A DNA stretch of 64,000 bases from an uncultured bacterium. GTDB lineage: Bacteria > Bacillota_I > Bacilli_A > RFN20 > CAG-826. Below the pieces are notes generated by a model, which was not told the origin of the DNA, did not search any database, and saw only the letters and a program-made list of their open reading frames with translations. Below, piece by piece: positions 8,296-17,389 of the stretch. Position numbers and translations under genes: made by a program. The stretch spans positions 209,064 through 273,063 of the forward strand of contig CASDWE010000002.1 of assembly GCA_949284685.1 (NCBI GenBank), written 5' to 3'. Positions within the stretch are counted from its first letter, which is position 1, and each line of letters starts with the position of its first letter.

Positions 8296-8757
8296 ATGAA
8301 AGAAAAAAACGCCTATAAAATCATTTGCAAAAATAAAAAAGCTTCTTTTAGTTATTTTATTGAAGAACCAATAGAATGTGGAATTGAATTAAAAGGTACA
8401 GAAATTAAATCTATTAGATTAAATAAAGTATCTATTGATGACGCCTACATCATGATAAGAAATAATCAGGCATATATTATTAATATGAACATTTCTTTAT
8501 ACGATAAAGGTAATATTTTTAATCACGATCCATTAAGAGATAGAAAATTATTGTTGCATAAAAAACAAATATTAAAATATGAACAAAAATCTATTAAACA
8601 AGGCTATACAATTATACCCACAAAATTGTATTTAAAAGATGGAAAATGTAAATTAGAAATAGCCTTAGGAAAAGGTAAAAAACTTTACGATAAAAGAGAA
8701 GACTTAAAACAAAAATCTATAAATAAAGACATTCAAATTAAATTAAAACAATACTAA
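8296..8757 (+). CDS. smpB: SsrA-binding protein SmpB
   Basis: A 153-residue partner of tmRNA in trans-translation, which frees stalled ribosomes. The start NKKASFSYFIEEPIECGIEL, then LKGTEIKSIRLNKVSIDDAY, and HDPLRDRKLLLHKKQI are diagnostic, and a basic C-terminal tail is present. It is monocistronic and closed by the terminator at 8781-8807. The GATAAT ending 6 nt before the ATG could be a -10 box of a leaderless transcript. An overlapping AGGA could instead act as a weak Shine-Dalgarno. The tmRNA gene ssrA is not next to it. Confidence 0.95.
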   Translation: MKEKNAYKIICKNKKASFSYFIEEPIECGIELKGTEIKSIRLNKVSIDDAYIMIRNNQAYIINMNISLYDKGNIFNHDPLRDRKLLLHKKQILKYEQKSIKQGYTIIPTKLYLKDGKCKLEIALGKGKKLYDKREDLKQKSINKDIQIKLKQY

Positions 8758-8780
8758 AAATAATTATTAAACTCCATATA

Positions 8781-8807
8781 AAAAGACTGGCAAACTGCCA
8801 GCCTTTA
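8781..8807. terminator. Intrinsic terminator between smpB and the surface-protein gene
   Basis: AAAGACTGGCA / TGCCAGCCTTT form an 11-bp stem with one mismatch and a 3-nt loop, placed between the two converging genes. The T tract is short on both sides. Confidence 0.75.
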
Positions 8808-8832
8808 TTAATCTTGTTTAGTATCTAATTCT

Positions 8833-10701
8833 CTATTTTGAGAGTCTTTTACGACGATAGACAATGACAAACACTGCGATAGCTGATAACGCTAAGACAC
8901 AAACAGAAACGATAATAATAATATTATTTGTTTGATCCACAGCTGGAACAACGCCATTAACATTTTCTGTTAATGTTCTGTTCATGAAATTGGTATATGT
9001 GCTGTCGCCATATTTATCCATAACATAGTCGTATTTTGCGATTGCTTCATTAACAACTTGCGATGCACCTTCACCAGTGGTGAACACAGCTTTTTCTTCT
9101 TCTGATAATAAAGCAAATTCATCTGCTAGAGCATTCCATTCTTCAGTACTTGGGGCGGTTACACCATCAGGATCACAAGTTAAATTCGCTAAGAATGAAC
9201 GCGCAAATGTTTCAACTTTATCAACTTCATAAGTTGATGCGCTTGTTAAATTAATTTCTAAAGTTTGATTAAATCTTGCGTAAACACCAGTAAGGGTAAC
9301 AGTGGTTACATCTTCTTGCCAATCAGTCATTGCAGTGGCTAATGCACTCTCATAATCAGCACTGTTGGAAGAGTGATTATACAAAACTAAATCTTTTGAG
9401 GAATCACCATTTTCATAAAAATGGATATTAGTGGTACTTGCTGCACCGCTATGCCATACCATATTTTCAATAGCGATGTAATCACTTAATAAATCATCAT
9501 TTAAATCATCATAAGTAACAGTCTTAGGAGTAACAGTTTGTCCTGTTGCTTCAGTAGACATAATAACAGGATTAGCTAATTGTTTTGCACTATTATAAGT
9601 ATCTGTTTCACCATTAACAACAATTTGATCACCTAAATTAACATTTAATGTGCTGTATGTAAACAATTGCATACCAGCACCGTCGGAATCAGCAATGTAA
9701 TATGATGAACCATATTTTGCATAAACAATACCTCGAACGTACGCATTAGTGCCATCTTCCAATGCTTTTGCTTCTGCGACAGTTAGAACATCGTTAATTG
9801 TAATTGCAACAGAAGTATTTGCTGTTTCTTCACCAGCTGTAACTTCCAAATTGATTGTTGCTGTTCCAACATTGTTTAAAGAGACCGTTACAGTTTTGGT
9901 TGTTTCGTTTGTTAAAGAAACGAGTGCTTCACTACCTCCAGCAACTGTCCAATTATAAACATATTCTTCCGAAGAGAAACCTTGAGTAACAGCAGTTAAT
10001 TCTACTTCTGCACCAACCATACCTGCTGTTGTTCCAGACACGTTAACAGTAGGAGAAGAGACTACTGCTGTTGACTTTCTAAACAATGTAACAGCTTGTT
10101 GGTTGGAAGATGGTTTATAGCATGCAAAGCGTGGAGATGAGCTGTTGTAATTTATAGAACGATCAGAATAATTATTAGGTGAAATAGTTGCCTCATAAGA
10201 TGAAGGATTAATAGTTATTGACCAACCATTACTATCTGCACCTGTTGAACTATGAATATTATTTCCGTTGCTATTCAATACCAAATAAGCATTGGTTTCA
10301 GAATCTTGAAGTGTCCAATTACCAGATTCACCACCTAATACAAATTCAACAAAGTGTTCGCCAAGAGCGGCACCAGTTGCACCACCATTGCCATCATACC
10401 AAGTAATTTGTCTTGATTCTCCAGATCCCAATAAATTTGATGTTGGCAACCCGACACGGTAACGAAATCCTGTGTTACCTTGATCTGCCATAACATATCC
10501 CATGCCAGAAGTGTTGATGCGTGCAATTAAATAACTATCACCAGCAACCAGGTCAGCTTCACTGGTGACTATGTTATAGACATCGCCTTCTGCTGCCTTA
10601 ACTGGTGAGGTTTCAGGCATGGTGTGTAATAATCCTGCGCCGACAGACAATGCCAAAACTCCTGCAAAAAGGAAAGCGTAGGACTTTTTGAATTTCATCA
10701 T
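8833..10701 (-). CDS. Secreted, C-terminally membrane-anchored surface protein with Ig-like and OB-fold-like domains
   Basis: 622 residues. An N-terminal signal peptide (about 1-37) has a cleavage-like VKAAEG. Residues about 40-210 form an unrecognised beta domain, and about 215-300 an Ig-like domain. The part near residue 310 (AYVRGIVYAKYGSSYYIAD, later LGDQIVVNGETDTYN) resembles the OB-fold of secreted nuclease-associated and DUF5689-like domains. A helical spacer leads to a C-terminal membrane helix (NNIIIIVSVCVLALSAIAVF) and a basic tail. No LPXTG precedes this helix, so anchoring is probably by the helix itself. A strong AAGGGGG lies 9 nt before the first ATG. It is monocistronic. Codon use is G+C-richer than the neighbours, as often seen for highly expressed surface proteins. 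Function is unknown; adhesion or substrate binding is a guess. Confidence 0.85.
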   Translation of the reverse strand: MMKFKKSYAFLFAGVLALSVGAGLLHTMPETSPVKAAEGDVYNIVTSEADLVAGDSYLIARINTSGMGYVMADQGNTGFRYRVGLPTSNLLGSGESRQITWYDGNGGATGAALGEHFVEFVLGGESGNWTLQDSETNAYLVLNSNGNNIHSSTGADSNGWSITINPSSYEATISPNNYSDRSINYNSSSPRFACYKPSSNQQAVTLFRKSTAVVSSPTVNVSGTTAGMVGAEVELTAVTQGFSSEEYVYNWTVAGGSEALVSLTNETTKTVTVSLNNVGTATINLEVTAGEETANTSVAITINDVLTVAEAKALEDGTNAYVRGIVYAKYGSSYYIADSDGAGMQLFTYSTLNVNLGDQIVVNGETDTYNSAKQLANPVIMSTEATGQTVTPKTVTYDDLNDDLLSDYIAIENMVWHSGAASTTNIHFYENGDSSKDLVLYNHSSNSADYESALATAMTDWQEDVTTVTLTGVYARFNQTLEINLTSASTYEVDKVETFARSFLANLTCDPDGVTAPSTEEWNALADEFALLSEEEKAVFTTGEGASQVVNEAIAKYDYVMDKYGDSTYTNFMNRTLTENVNGVVPAVDQTNNIIIIVSVCVLALSAIAVFVIVYRRKRLSK

Positions 10702-10888
10702 AAATCAAATCCCCCTTTTAGTTGTGATTTAAATAGAAATTATCTAATGTATTTAAGGCGTTAAACATTAATCGCCCATAATTACATAATAATTATAACG
10801 CTAAGTTAATTAGTTATCTAGACATTAATAAAATATTTAAAAAATCTTTTGCTGTCGCTAAAAATTTGATGATTTTTATTATAAATTT

Positions 10889-12955
10889 TTAAATTTTATT
10901 TAAGACAAACACCATTTTTTGTTTCAACAAGTAGCGGTTATTTAATTGTTCGACGATTATGTGATTGGATAATCTGACTGATTTTAAATTTGGTAAAAAA
11001 TACAAAGATAATAAATATAGTAAACCAATCAAAATTAAAATTGATGATAAAGCAATAATTGAAAAATCAAATGTTAAATTCATAACATAAAATGTTGGAA
11101 TAAAGATAAACAAGAATAAACCAAAATATATGATGGTTGGACGAATTGTGTACTTAAGTATTAACATTGCAAATTCTTTAGCGTTAGATTGCAACACTAA
11201 TGTGAACACTAATTCAATAGATAAAATAATCGCAAATACAATTACATAAATCATCAAATACAATTCAATTGAACCATTCACAAAAGCTCCGATTGAAACA
11301 GCGGGAATAACTGGAATTAAAAATAATATCAAAGTTAAAATCGTTGCTCGAGATACGCTTACACGATGGGAAGTAGATTTGTACCACATTGCGATTAGAT
11401 ATGGTAATAAAAGATAAGATAATAATAAAACAACAAACACAAATGTGTTTACAAGTAAGTTTTTGCTAAGAAATACAAAGTTAATCGTACACATCAAAAG
11501 CAAACAAGAAAGAATTATAGATGATAATTGAATAATCATCTTGCTAGAAAAATTAATAACATTTAAGTGGTTGTTGTTGTTATTAGTCATCAAAGATGAT
11601 TCAATGTATGGCACTTTTCTAACATGATTAAACTCAATCAAAATTGGAAGAGCTATTAAAATAAAGGAAATTGTACCGATAGTGTTTGGCATAAAAAGAA
11701 CATATGTTTCAAATCCATCATAAACTAATAATGAAATTAAAATTATTAAAGCTGGCATGGTAATGAAAACTCTTTTTTTAGCCATGCAATAAAAGGCAAT
11801 CACAATTAATGCAAAAATACCACTTGCATATGTTAATAAGCCAAGAAGACCATATGAACCAATAATATAGACGTATGTTGAATCAACGTGATAAAGATCA
11901 ATGCCTTTTAATGCAAAAGTATAATCATGATAAAGTTGTGTAAAATTACCATATCCTTTACCAAAAGCAAAATCTAAAGGCGTCTGTAACATCGACATAG
12001 CGCGTTCCCAGATTTGTACACGGCCGGTGAAAGTTTGATAATCTTTATCTAAAATTTTATCTATTATAAATTCCTTTAAATTTTGAACAAACTCTACATT
12101 ACTCAAGTTCAAAAAACAAAATGAACAAATTACACCGACAATTAAAGTAGAATAAATTGAAAGTAAAATTGTGTTTCGATATGGATGTTTTTTTATACTT
12201 TTGAAAAATAAGTAGACAATATAAAGCGTAAAACCAAGCGAAGCAACTAATAAAGAAGTATATGATGTCGTGAATATTAATCCGGCATAAAGAATAAAGA
12301 AGAAAATAAAATGCCACCATTTGCATTTAATGGCATCTATCATCATAACTGCAAAAAAAGATAATAAAAGCATTTGTCCAAAAGAATTTTCATTCATAAA
12401 TAAAGATTTAATTGGCATAATATTTTCTTTTTCGCCTAAAAATATGGCTTGATATGAAGAAAATTCAGTGGCAAGAGAATAAACTATACAAAAGATTCCT
12501 GCTAAAACTATTAACCAAAAAATGATTCTTAATGATTTGACTCTTAAAATTCTTTTTGAGAAAATTGCAAAAGCTAAATACATCACAGTTAATCCAATAG
12601 TAAACTCTATTGTCCAAGAAAGTTTTTGAAATAAATCTACATTATAATCAAATGTTACTCCATCGATAGTGTATGATGATTGGCTAAACCAAATACCAAA
12701 TAATCCGCAAAATAAAAATATGATAAAAATTGGAAATATTCCCCATCCAATTTTTGCTTTGTTTTTTCGTTTTTCAATTATGTAATAAATCAAAGCTGGA
12801 ATAGCAACTAATAAGGAAACAAGTATTAATTCGCTAGCACCAAACCTTGTTAAAGGTGTATCAGCAAAAAAATTAATGCCTTCAAATAATACGACATTTA
12901 AAATAAGTATCAACCAAAAACCAATAGTTGTCAGACCAAACCGGTAGTTGCTCAT
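10889..12955 (-). CDS. O-antigen ligase/polymerase-like (Wzy_C) integral membrane protein
   Basis: 688 residues, with about 18 predicted membrane helices by eye. The stretch FTGRVQIWERAMSMLQTPLD followed by GKGYGNF and HVDSTYVYIIGSYGLLGLL is the hallmark periplasm-facing loop of O-antigen ligase/Wzy polymerase-like proteins (G-R-x3-W and H-x-D motifs), which join or polymerise glycans on a lipid carrier. After an Asn-rich hinge near residue 465 comes a second block of about seven helices not usual for the family, so the protein may be a fusion. The ATG at 12955 was chosen over the in-frame TTG at 12961 because TATAAT ends 7 nt before it. No glycosyltransferases are adjacent. Confidence 0.78.
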   Translation of the reverse strand: MSNYRFGLTTIGFWLILILNVVLFEGINFFADTPLTRFGASELILVSLLVAIPALIYYIIEKRKNKAKIGWGIFPIFIIFLFCGLFGIWFSQSSYTIDGVTFDYNVDLFQKLSWTIEFTIGLTVMYLAFAIFSKRILRVKSLRIIFWLIVLAGIFCIVYSLATEFSSYQAIFLGEKENIMPIKSLFMNENSFGQMLLLSFFAVMMIDAIKCKWWHFIFFFILYAGLIFTTSYTSLLVASLGFTLYIVYLFFKSIKKHPYRNTILLSIYSTLIVGVICSFCFLNLSNVEFVQNLKEFIIDKILDKDYQTFTGRVQIWERAMSMLQTPLDFAFGKGYGNFTQLYHDYTFALKGIDLYHVDSTYVYIIGSYGLLGLLTYASGIFALIVIAFYCMAKKRVFITMPALIILISLLVYDGFETYVLFMPNTIGTISFILIALPILIEFNHVRKVPYIESSLMTNNNNNHLNVINFSSKMIIQLSSIILSCLLLMCTINFVFLSKNLLVNTFVFVVLLLSYLLLPYLIAMWYKSTSHRVSVSRATILTLILFLIPVIPAVSIGAFVNGSIELYLMIYVIVFAIILSIELVFTLVLQSNAKEFAMLILKYTIRPTIIYFGLFLFIFIPTFYVMNLTFDFSIIALSSILILIGLLYLLSLYFLPNLKSVRLSNHIIVEQLNNRYLLKQKMVFVLNKI

Positions 12956-12962
12956 AAACAAA

Positions 12963-12968
12963 ATTATA
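12963..12968 (-). promoter_or_regulatory. -10 box placing the transcription start at the ligase-like gene's ATG
   Basis: Perfect TATAAT on the minus strand, 7 nt before the ATG at 12955. There is no Shine-Dalgarno between them and the -35 region is weak. It predicts a transcript with 0-1 nt of leader. Confidence 0.6.
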
Positions 12969-13025
12969 ATACAATAATTTCGCTATACTTTAAAGAGTTA
13001 GTAAAATATTGTGCAAGTCAAAAAG

Positions 13026-13050
13026 AAAAAGTGGCAAATCACCACTTTTT
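13026..13050. terminator. Intrinsic terminator after the superoxide reductase gene
   Basis: Stem AAAAAGTGG / CCACTTTTT with a 7-nt loop. On the minus strand it ends in TTTTTCTTTTT directly after the superoxide reductase gene. Confidence 0.85.
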
Positions 13051-13064
13051 ACACTGTTTTTAAA

Positions 13065-13445
13065 TTATAATTCTTTAACCCAGAGGCCGTGTAGATTGCA
13101 ATGGGCATAAACTTTCAAGACTTTTTCCCCCATCGATAAATTTAATGTAACTTCTGGATTTTCATTTGGTTTTAAAACAAAACGATGACGACCTAAACTA
13201 GTATGAATCATAACCCAATCAATATAATGTTCTTCAGTCATTGGATGAGCTACTTCACCTACTTTAACTAAACAAGTATTTTCGCTTAATTCAACATGTG
13301 GGACATGTTTTTCTTTAGCAGCGTCAACACTGTTGGCTTTAATTTCTTCCATAGGTTTACCACAACAAATAGGTCTTACTCCACCATCACGAATTACACC
13401 AAATACATTTCCACATATTGGGCAGCGATAAAATTTATCTTCCAT
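13065..13445 (-). CDS. dfx: Superoxide reductase (desulfoferrodoxin)
   Basis: A 126-residue two-iron protein that reduces superoxide to peroxide without releasing oxygen, typical of anaerobes. The desulforedoxin-like N-terminus has Cys8, Cys11, Cys27 and Cys28 (CPICG ... PICCG), which bind iron centre I. Centre II ligands are present: H47 (EKHVPH), H67 (AHPM), H73 (EEHYIDW), C116 and H119 (CNLHGLW). GGAGG lies 7 nt before the ATG, with TATAAT further up at 13466-13471 (minus strand). The gene is divergent from the sirtuin gene (84 bp between) and ends at its own terminator. Its presence supports an anaerobic lifestyle. Confidence 0.95.
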   Translation of the reverse strand: MEDKFYRCPICGNVFGVIRDGGVRPICCGKPMEEIKANSVDAAKEKHVPHVELSENTCLVKVGEVAHPMTEEHYIDWVMIHTSLGRHRFVLKPNENPEVTLNLSMGEKVLKVYAHCNLHGLWVKEL

Positions 13446-13516
13446 ATTATTTCCTCCATATTTTTATTATATTCTCAAACTTTTTAACATCATAATAAAT
13501 TGCTTCAAAAATGTAC

Positions 13517-13522
13517 TATAAT
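13517..13522 (+). promoter_or_regulatory. -10 box placing the transcription start at the sirtuin ATG
   Basis: Perfect TATAAT ending 7 nt before the ATG at 13530. No Shine-Dalgarno lies between them. The -35 region is poor. Confidence 0.65.
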
Positions 13523-13529
13523 AAATTTG

Positions 13530-14255
13530 ATGGATAAGTATTTAAAACTAAAACAAATTATAGATGAAAGTAAATCAATTATACTTTTTTCTGGAGCGGG
13601 AATTTCTACCGAAAGTGGAATAAAAGATTTTAGAAGCGAAAATGGTTTATATAACGAAAAATTATCTATCAATGTTTCTCCAGAAGAAATAATATCCCAT
13701 TCTTTTTTTATTAATCACACAAAAGAATTTTATGACTATTATAAAGAAAAAATGATGCCTTTAAATGCTAAACCTAATTTAGCGCATTACTATTTTGCAA
13801 ATTTAGAAAAGAAAAATAAAAGAGTAATTGTCATAACACAAAATATCGATGGATTACATCAAAAAGCTAATTCAACAAATGTTATAGAACTACATGGATC
13901 AATTTATCGAAATTATTGTACGAATTGTAATAAATCTTTTGATGCTGAATATGTTAAAAATTCAATTGGAATACCAAGATGTGATAAATGTAACGGAATT
14001 ATAAAACCTGATGTAGTCTTATACGAAGAAGGATTAAATGAATATGACATACAACTCGCTATCGCGGCGATGATGACTAGTGAAACTTTGATAATCGTTG
14101 GAACATCATTAAACGTTTATCCTGCAAGTGGCTTAATTAGATATTTTAAAGGAAAAAATATTATTTTAATTAATAAACAAAAAACACCATATGATAATAT
14201 TTGTGATTTAGTTTTCAATGAAAATATAATAGATGTGATAAAGAAAATTCAATAA
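13530..14255 (+). CDS. cobB: NAD-dependent protein deacylase, sirtuin (Sir2/CobB family)
   Basis: 241 residues. NAD-binding motif SGAGISTESGIKDFR is near residues 21-35, TQNIDGLH at 103-110, catalytic His122 in ELHGSIYRNYC, and the structural zinc site is C130-x2-C133 with C151-x2-C154. The family removes acetyl or other acyl groups from lysines. The start MDKYLKLKQ at 13530 is preferred over the in-frame TTG at 13500, because TATAAT lies 7 nt upstream and the longer form adds nothing conserved. Its stop is 2 bp before the CIRCE element of clpB. Confidence 0.93.
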   Translation: MDKYLKLKQIIDESKSIILFSGAGISTESGIKDFRSENGLYNEKLSINVSPEEIISHSFFINHTKEFYDYYKEKMMPLNAKPNLAHYYFANLEKKNKRVIVITQNIDGLHQKANSTNVIELHGSIYRNYCTNCNKSFDAEYVKNSIGIPRCDKCNGIIKPDVVLYEEGLNEYDIQLAIAAMMTSETLIIVGTSLNVYPASGLIRYFKGKNIILINKQKTPYDNICDLVFNENIIDVIKKIQ

Positions 14256-14257
14256 TT

Positions 14258-14284
14258 TTAGCACTCTCACTTGACAAGTGCTAA
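14258..14284 (+). promoter_or_regulatory. CIRCE operator (HrcA binding site)
   Basis: TTAGCACTC, 9 nt, then AAGTGCTAA. This matches the CIRCE consensus TTAGCACTC-N9-GAGTGCTAA with one mismatch. It overlaps the -35 box of the clpB promoter, so HrcA bound here would block transcription until heat or protein stress. Confidence 0.93.
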
Positions 14285-14299
14285 TTTTACGTGTATAAA
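14271..14299 (+). promoter_or_regulatory. Sigma-A promoter of clpB
   Basis: TTGACA (14271-14276), a 17-nt spacer and TATAAA (14294-14299). The -35 box sits inside the CIRCE element, as expected for HrcA repression. Confidence 0.88.
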
Positions 14300-14331
14300 T
14301 ATTATGTCCAATAATTTAGGAGGTGATATTT

Positions 14332-16446
14332 ATGCAAGAAATGCAAGATTATACAAATGATGAAAATATCTTAGAAAAGTTTGGTCGAAACATAAATGCC
14401 GAAGTCAAAAGTGGCAAAATTGATCCAGTAATTGGACGAGATGAAGAAATCAGAAAAATTATTCAAATTTTAGCACGTAAAACCAAAAACAACGTTATTT
14501 TAATTGGCGAACCTGGTGTTGGTAAAACTGCAATACTAGAAGGCTTAGCGCAGCGAATAGTTAAAGAAGATGTCCCCAATACTTTAAAAGGAAAAGAAAT
14601 ATATGAACTAGATATGGGTGCGCTTGTCGCGGGTGCTAAATATCGTGGTGAATTTGAAGAAAGATTAAAAGCGGTTTTAAATAAAATTAAAAAATCAGAA
14701 GGAAAAATAATTTTATTTATTGATGAAATTCATCTTATTGTTGGTGCTGGTAAATCAGATGGTGCACTAGATGCATCTAATATGTTAAAACCAATGCTTG
14801 CACGTGGAGAAATAGATTGTATAGGTGCAACAACATTAAATGAGTATCGAGAATATATTGAAAAAGATCGTGCACTTGAAAGAAGATTTCAACCTGTTTT
14901 AGTTAACGAACCAAGTGTTGAAGATTCTATATCTATTTTAAGAGGATTAAAAGAAAGATTTGAATCATATCATGGCGTCAAAATTACTGATTCCGCTCTT
15001 GTCAGTGCTGTAACATTATCTAATAGATATATTACAAATAGATTTTTGCCAGACAAGGCTATTGATTTAGTGGATGAAGCGTGTGCTTCAATTAAAGTTG
15101 AAATTGAGTCTTCCCCTGCTGAGTTAGATGAAATAGATAGAAAAATTCGTCAATTAGAAATTGAAAAATTTGCTCTTAGTAAAGAAAAAGATGATTCATC
15201 TAAAAAAAGATTGCAATCATTAGAAAAAGAATTAAATGATTGTAAAATTAAACAAGAAGAATTATCTAAACAATGGCAACAAGAAAAACAAGATATTAAC
15301 AAAGCAAAACAACTTAAAAAAGATATTGAACAAGCAAAATTTGATTTGTCGATTGCCTATAACAAAGGCGATTATGAAAAAGCAAGCAAACTTCAATATC
15401 AATATATTCCAAAATTAGAAAAAGAATTAAATGAAATTGAAGTTAATAATAAAGATGCATCTAAGTTAGTGTCAGAAGTTGTCGATGAAGAAGAAATAGC
15501 TAAAATTGTTTCAAAGATGACAAACATACCTGTTTCAAGAATTAAAAAAGGTGACAAGGAAAAAGTATTGGACTTATTTGAAACATTACAAAAAAGAGTC
15601 ATTGGTCAAGATGATGCTTTGCGTTTAGTAAGCGATGCGATATTAAGACAAAGAGCAGGTATAAAAGATCAAAATAGACCAATTGGTTCCTTTATGTTTT
15701 TAGGTCCAACTGGCGTTGGTAAAACAGAGGTTGCTAAAACATTAGCGAAAGCCCTATTTGACAGCGAATCTCATATCATAAGAATTGATATGTCTGAATA
15801 CATGGAAAAATTTTCTGTTTCAAGATTAATAGGGGCTCCTCCAGGATATGTTGGCTATGAGGAAGGTGGACAATTAACTGAAAAAGTTAGAAGAAATCCA
15901 TATTCAATTGTCTTATTTGACGAAATTGAAAAAGCCCATCCAGAAGTATTTAACTTGCTATTACAAATTCTTGATGACGGACGATTGACTGATAGTCAAG
16001 GCCGATTAGTGGATTTTAAAAACACTATCATCATAATGACAAGCAACATTGGTAGCGAATATCTTTTACACGGAGAAAAAGACAAAGTAAATGAATTATT
16101 ACATCACACATTTAAACCAGAATTCTTAAATCGAATTGATGAAATCGTTTACTTCAATCCATTAAATAAAGATGTTCAACTAAAGATTGTTGATAAAATG
16201 TTAAATGAATTAAAACAAAGATTATTAGAAAATTATTATAGTTTTGATTTCTCTGACAATTTAAAACTCTATATATTAGATAGTGCTTATAACGAAGAAT
16301 TTGGTGCAAGACCTTTAAAAAGATTTATTCAAAATGAAGTAGAAACTCCTTTAGCAAGAGCAATAATAAAAGGAGAGATAAATTCAAAGAATAAATACAT
16401 TTGTGATATTAATAACAATAATGAAATTGTTATCAAACAAGCATAA
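14332..16446 (+). CDS. clpB: ATP-dependent disaggregase ClpB lacking the N-terminal domain
   Basis: 704 residues against about 860 for usual ClpB. It begins almost directly at the first AAA+ module ([20 protein letters not shown]). Walker A GEPGVGKT and Walker [15 protein letters not shown] belong to NBD1. The region after [20 protein letters not shown] is a long coiled-coil M domain, which marks ClpB rather than ClpC. NBD2 has GPTGVGKTE, the pore loop [12 protein letters not shown] and [10 protein letters not shown]. No ClpP-binding IGF loop was noticed, consistent with a disaggregase working with DnaK. The missing N domain resembles the short ClpB of mycoplasmas. The start at 14332 is set by AGGAGGTGAT 4 nt upstream; GTG at 14323 lies inside that site. 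The gene is under CIRCE/HrcA control. Confidence 0.93.
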   Translation: MQEMQDYTNDENILEKFGRNINAEVKSGKIDPVIGRDEEIRKIIQILARKTKNNVILIGEPGVGKTAILEGLAQRIVKEDVPNTLKGKEIYELDMGALVAGAKYRGEFEERLKAVLNKIKKSEGKIILFIDEIHLIVGAGKSDGALDASNMLKPMLARGEIDCIGATTLNEYREYIEKDRALERRFQPVLVNEPSVEDSISILRGLKERFESYHGVKITDSALVSAVTLSNRYITNRFLPDKAIDLVDEACASIKVEIESSPAELDEIDRKIRQLEIEKFALSKEKDDSSKKRLQSLEKELNDCKIKQEELSKQWQQEKQDINKAKQLKKDIEQAKFDLSIAYNKGDYEKASKLQYQYIPKLEKELNEIEVNNKDASKLVSEVVDEEEIAKIVSKMTNIPVSRIKKGDKEKVLDLFETLQKRVIGQDDALRLVSDAILRQRAGIKDQNRPIGSFMFLGPTGVGKTEVAKTLAKALFDSESHIIRIDMSEYMEKFSVSRLIGAPPGYVGYEEGGQLTEKVRRNPYSIVLFDEIEKAHPEVFNLLLQILDDGRLTDSQGRLVDFKNTIIIMTSNIGSEYLLHGEKDKVNELLHHTFKPEFLNRIDEIVYFNPLNKDVQLKIVDKMLNELKQRLLENYYSFDFSDNLKLYILDSAYNEEFGARPLKRFIQNEVETPLARAIIKGEINSKNKYICDINNNNEIVIKQA

Positions 16447-16469
16447 AAGCGGCGTTGCCCGCTTTTTTG
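16445..16469 (+). terminator. Intrinsic terminator of clpB
   Basis: AAAAGCGG ... CCGCTTTTTT, with the T run immediately after the stem. It overlaps the clpB stop region and lies just before the cysK -10 box. Confidence 0.85.
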
Positions 16470-16472
16470 TTA

Positions 16473-16478
16473 TATAAT
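16473..16478 (+). promoter_or_regulatory. -10 box placing the transcription start at the cysK ATG
   Basis: TATAAT ending 6 nt before the ATG at 16485, so position +1 falls on the A of the start codon. There is no Shine-Dalgarno. The -35 region coincides with the clpB terminator and is not consensus. Confidence 0.62.
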
Positions 16479-16484
16479 AATTTC

Positions 16485-17378
16485 ATGACTATTGTAGACA
16501 AAATTGGAAATACACCGCTTATCCGTTTAAAAAATATTGAACAAAAATTTAAAATTAACTGCAAAATCTTTGCAAAAGTTGAATATTTTAATCTTACTGG
16601 TTCGATTAAAGATCGACCAGTTCTAGCTATTTTAAAAGATTTAAAAAAGAAAAAAATAATTAATAATAATTCAACAATTATAGAAGCAACTTCTGGTAAT
16701 ACAGGTATATCGCTTGCTGCATTGGGAAAATATTTTAAATGTAACGTTATAATTGTTATGCCAAGTTCAATGTCAAAACAAAGACAAGATATCATTAAAT
16801 CATATGGTGCAAAGTTAGTGCTGTGTGAAGGTGGGATGAGTGAAGCTAATAAAATAGCTAATAAATTGTTGTCTGAAATCCCTAACAGCGTCATCTTAGG
16901 CCAATTTGATAATGAAAATAATTTTTTATCACATGTTAAAGGAACCGCTAAAGAAATAGATAAACAATTAAAAAATATCGATTATATTTTTGCTGGTTTT
17001 GGTTCTGGAGGAACTATATCTGGAGTAGGATATTATTTTAAAAACAAAAACAGAGAAACTAAAATTATTGCCTTAGAACCAAAACAATCTCCTCTAATTA
17101 GCAAAGGTTATGCTTCATCTCATTTAATACAAGGAATAGGTGCTAACTTTGTTCCTAAAAATTTTAAAAAAGAATTTGTTGATGAGGTTTGTTTAGTGGA
17201 TGATAAAAACTCGATTGAAATGGCAAAAGAAATTTCAATTAATGAAGGTCTATATGTTGGATATTCTAGCGGTGCAAATTTATTAGGAGCCATCGAATAT
17301 ATAAAAAAGCATAAATTGAAAAATAAAAATATTGTAATCATTTTCCCTGATTCAGGGGATCGCTATACTTTCTTTTAA
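16485..17378 (+). CDS. cysK: Cysteine synthase (O-acetylserine sulfhydrylase)
   Basis: 297 residues of the PLP-dependent CysK family, which makes cysteine from O-acetylserine and sulfide. Start IGNTPLIRL, the PLP lysine in NLTGSIKDRP, the substrate loop EATSGNTGISLAALG, the PLP-phosphate loop GFGSGGTISGVG and the C-terminal FPDSGDRYTFF are all present. The start at 16485 is chosen because it matches the family N-terminus and the -10 box spacing. The longer in-frame start at 16455 lies inside the clpB terminator. cysE follows 11 bp downstream, so the two form a cysteine biosynthesis operon. Confidence 0.95.
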   Translation: MTIVDKIGNTPLIRLKNIEQKFKINCKIFAKVEYFNLTGSIKDRPVLAILKDLKKKKIINNNSTIIEATSGNTGISLAALGKYFKCNVIIVMPSSMSKQRQDIIKSYGAKLVLCEGGMSEANKIANKLLSEIPNSVILGQFDNENNFLSHVKGTAKEIDKQLKNIDYIFAGFGSGGTISGVGYYFKNKNRETKIIALEPKQSPLISKGYASSHLIQGIGANFVPKNFKKEFVDEVCLVDDKNSIEMAKEISINEGLYVGYSSGANLLGAIEYIKKHKLKNKNIVIIFPDSGDRYTFF

Positions 17379-17389
17379 CGGGGTGAATT

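Noticed and set aside
8758-8832. tmRNA gene ssrA next to smpB
   Set aside because: The interval holds only a terminator; there is no room for tmRNA here.
14323-14331. GTG at 14323 as the clpB start
   Set aside because: It lies within the AGGAGGTGAT ribosome binding site of the ATG at 14332.
15236-15418. Second-frame open stretch inside clpB
   Set aside because: Lysine/asparagine-rich shadow frame of the coiled-coil region, without a ribosome binding site.
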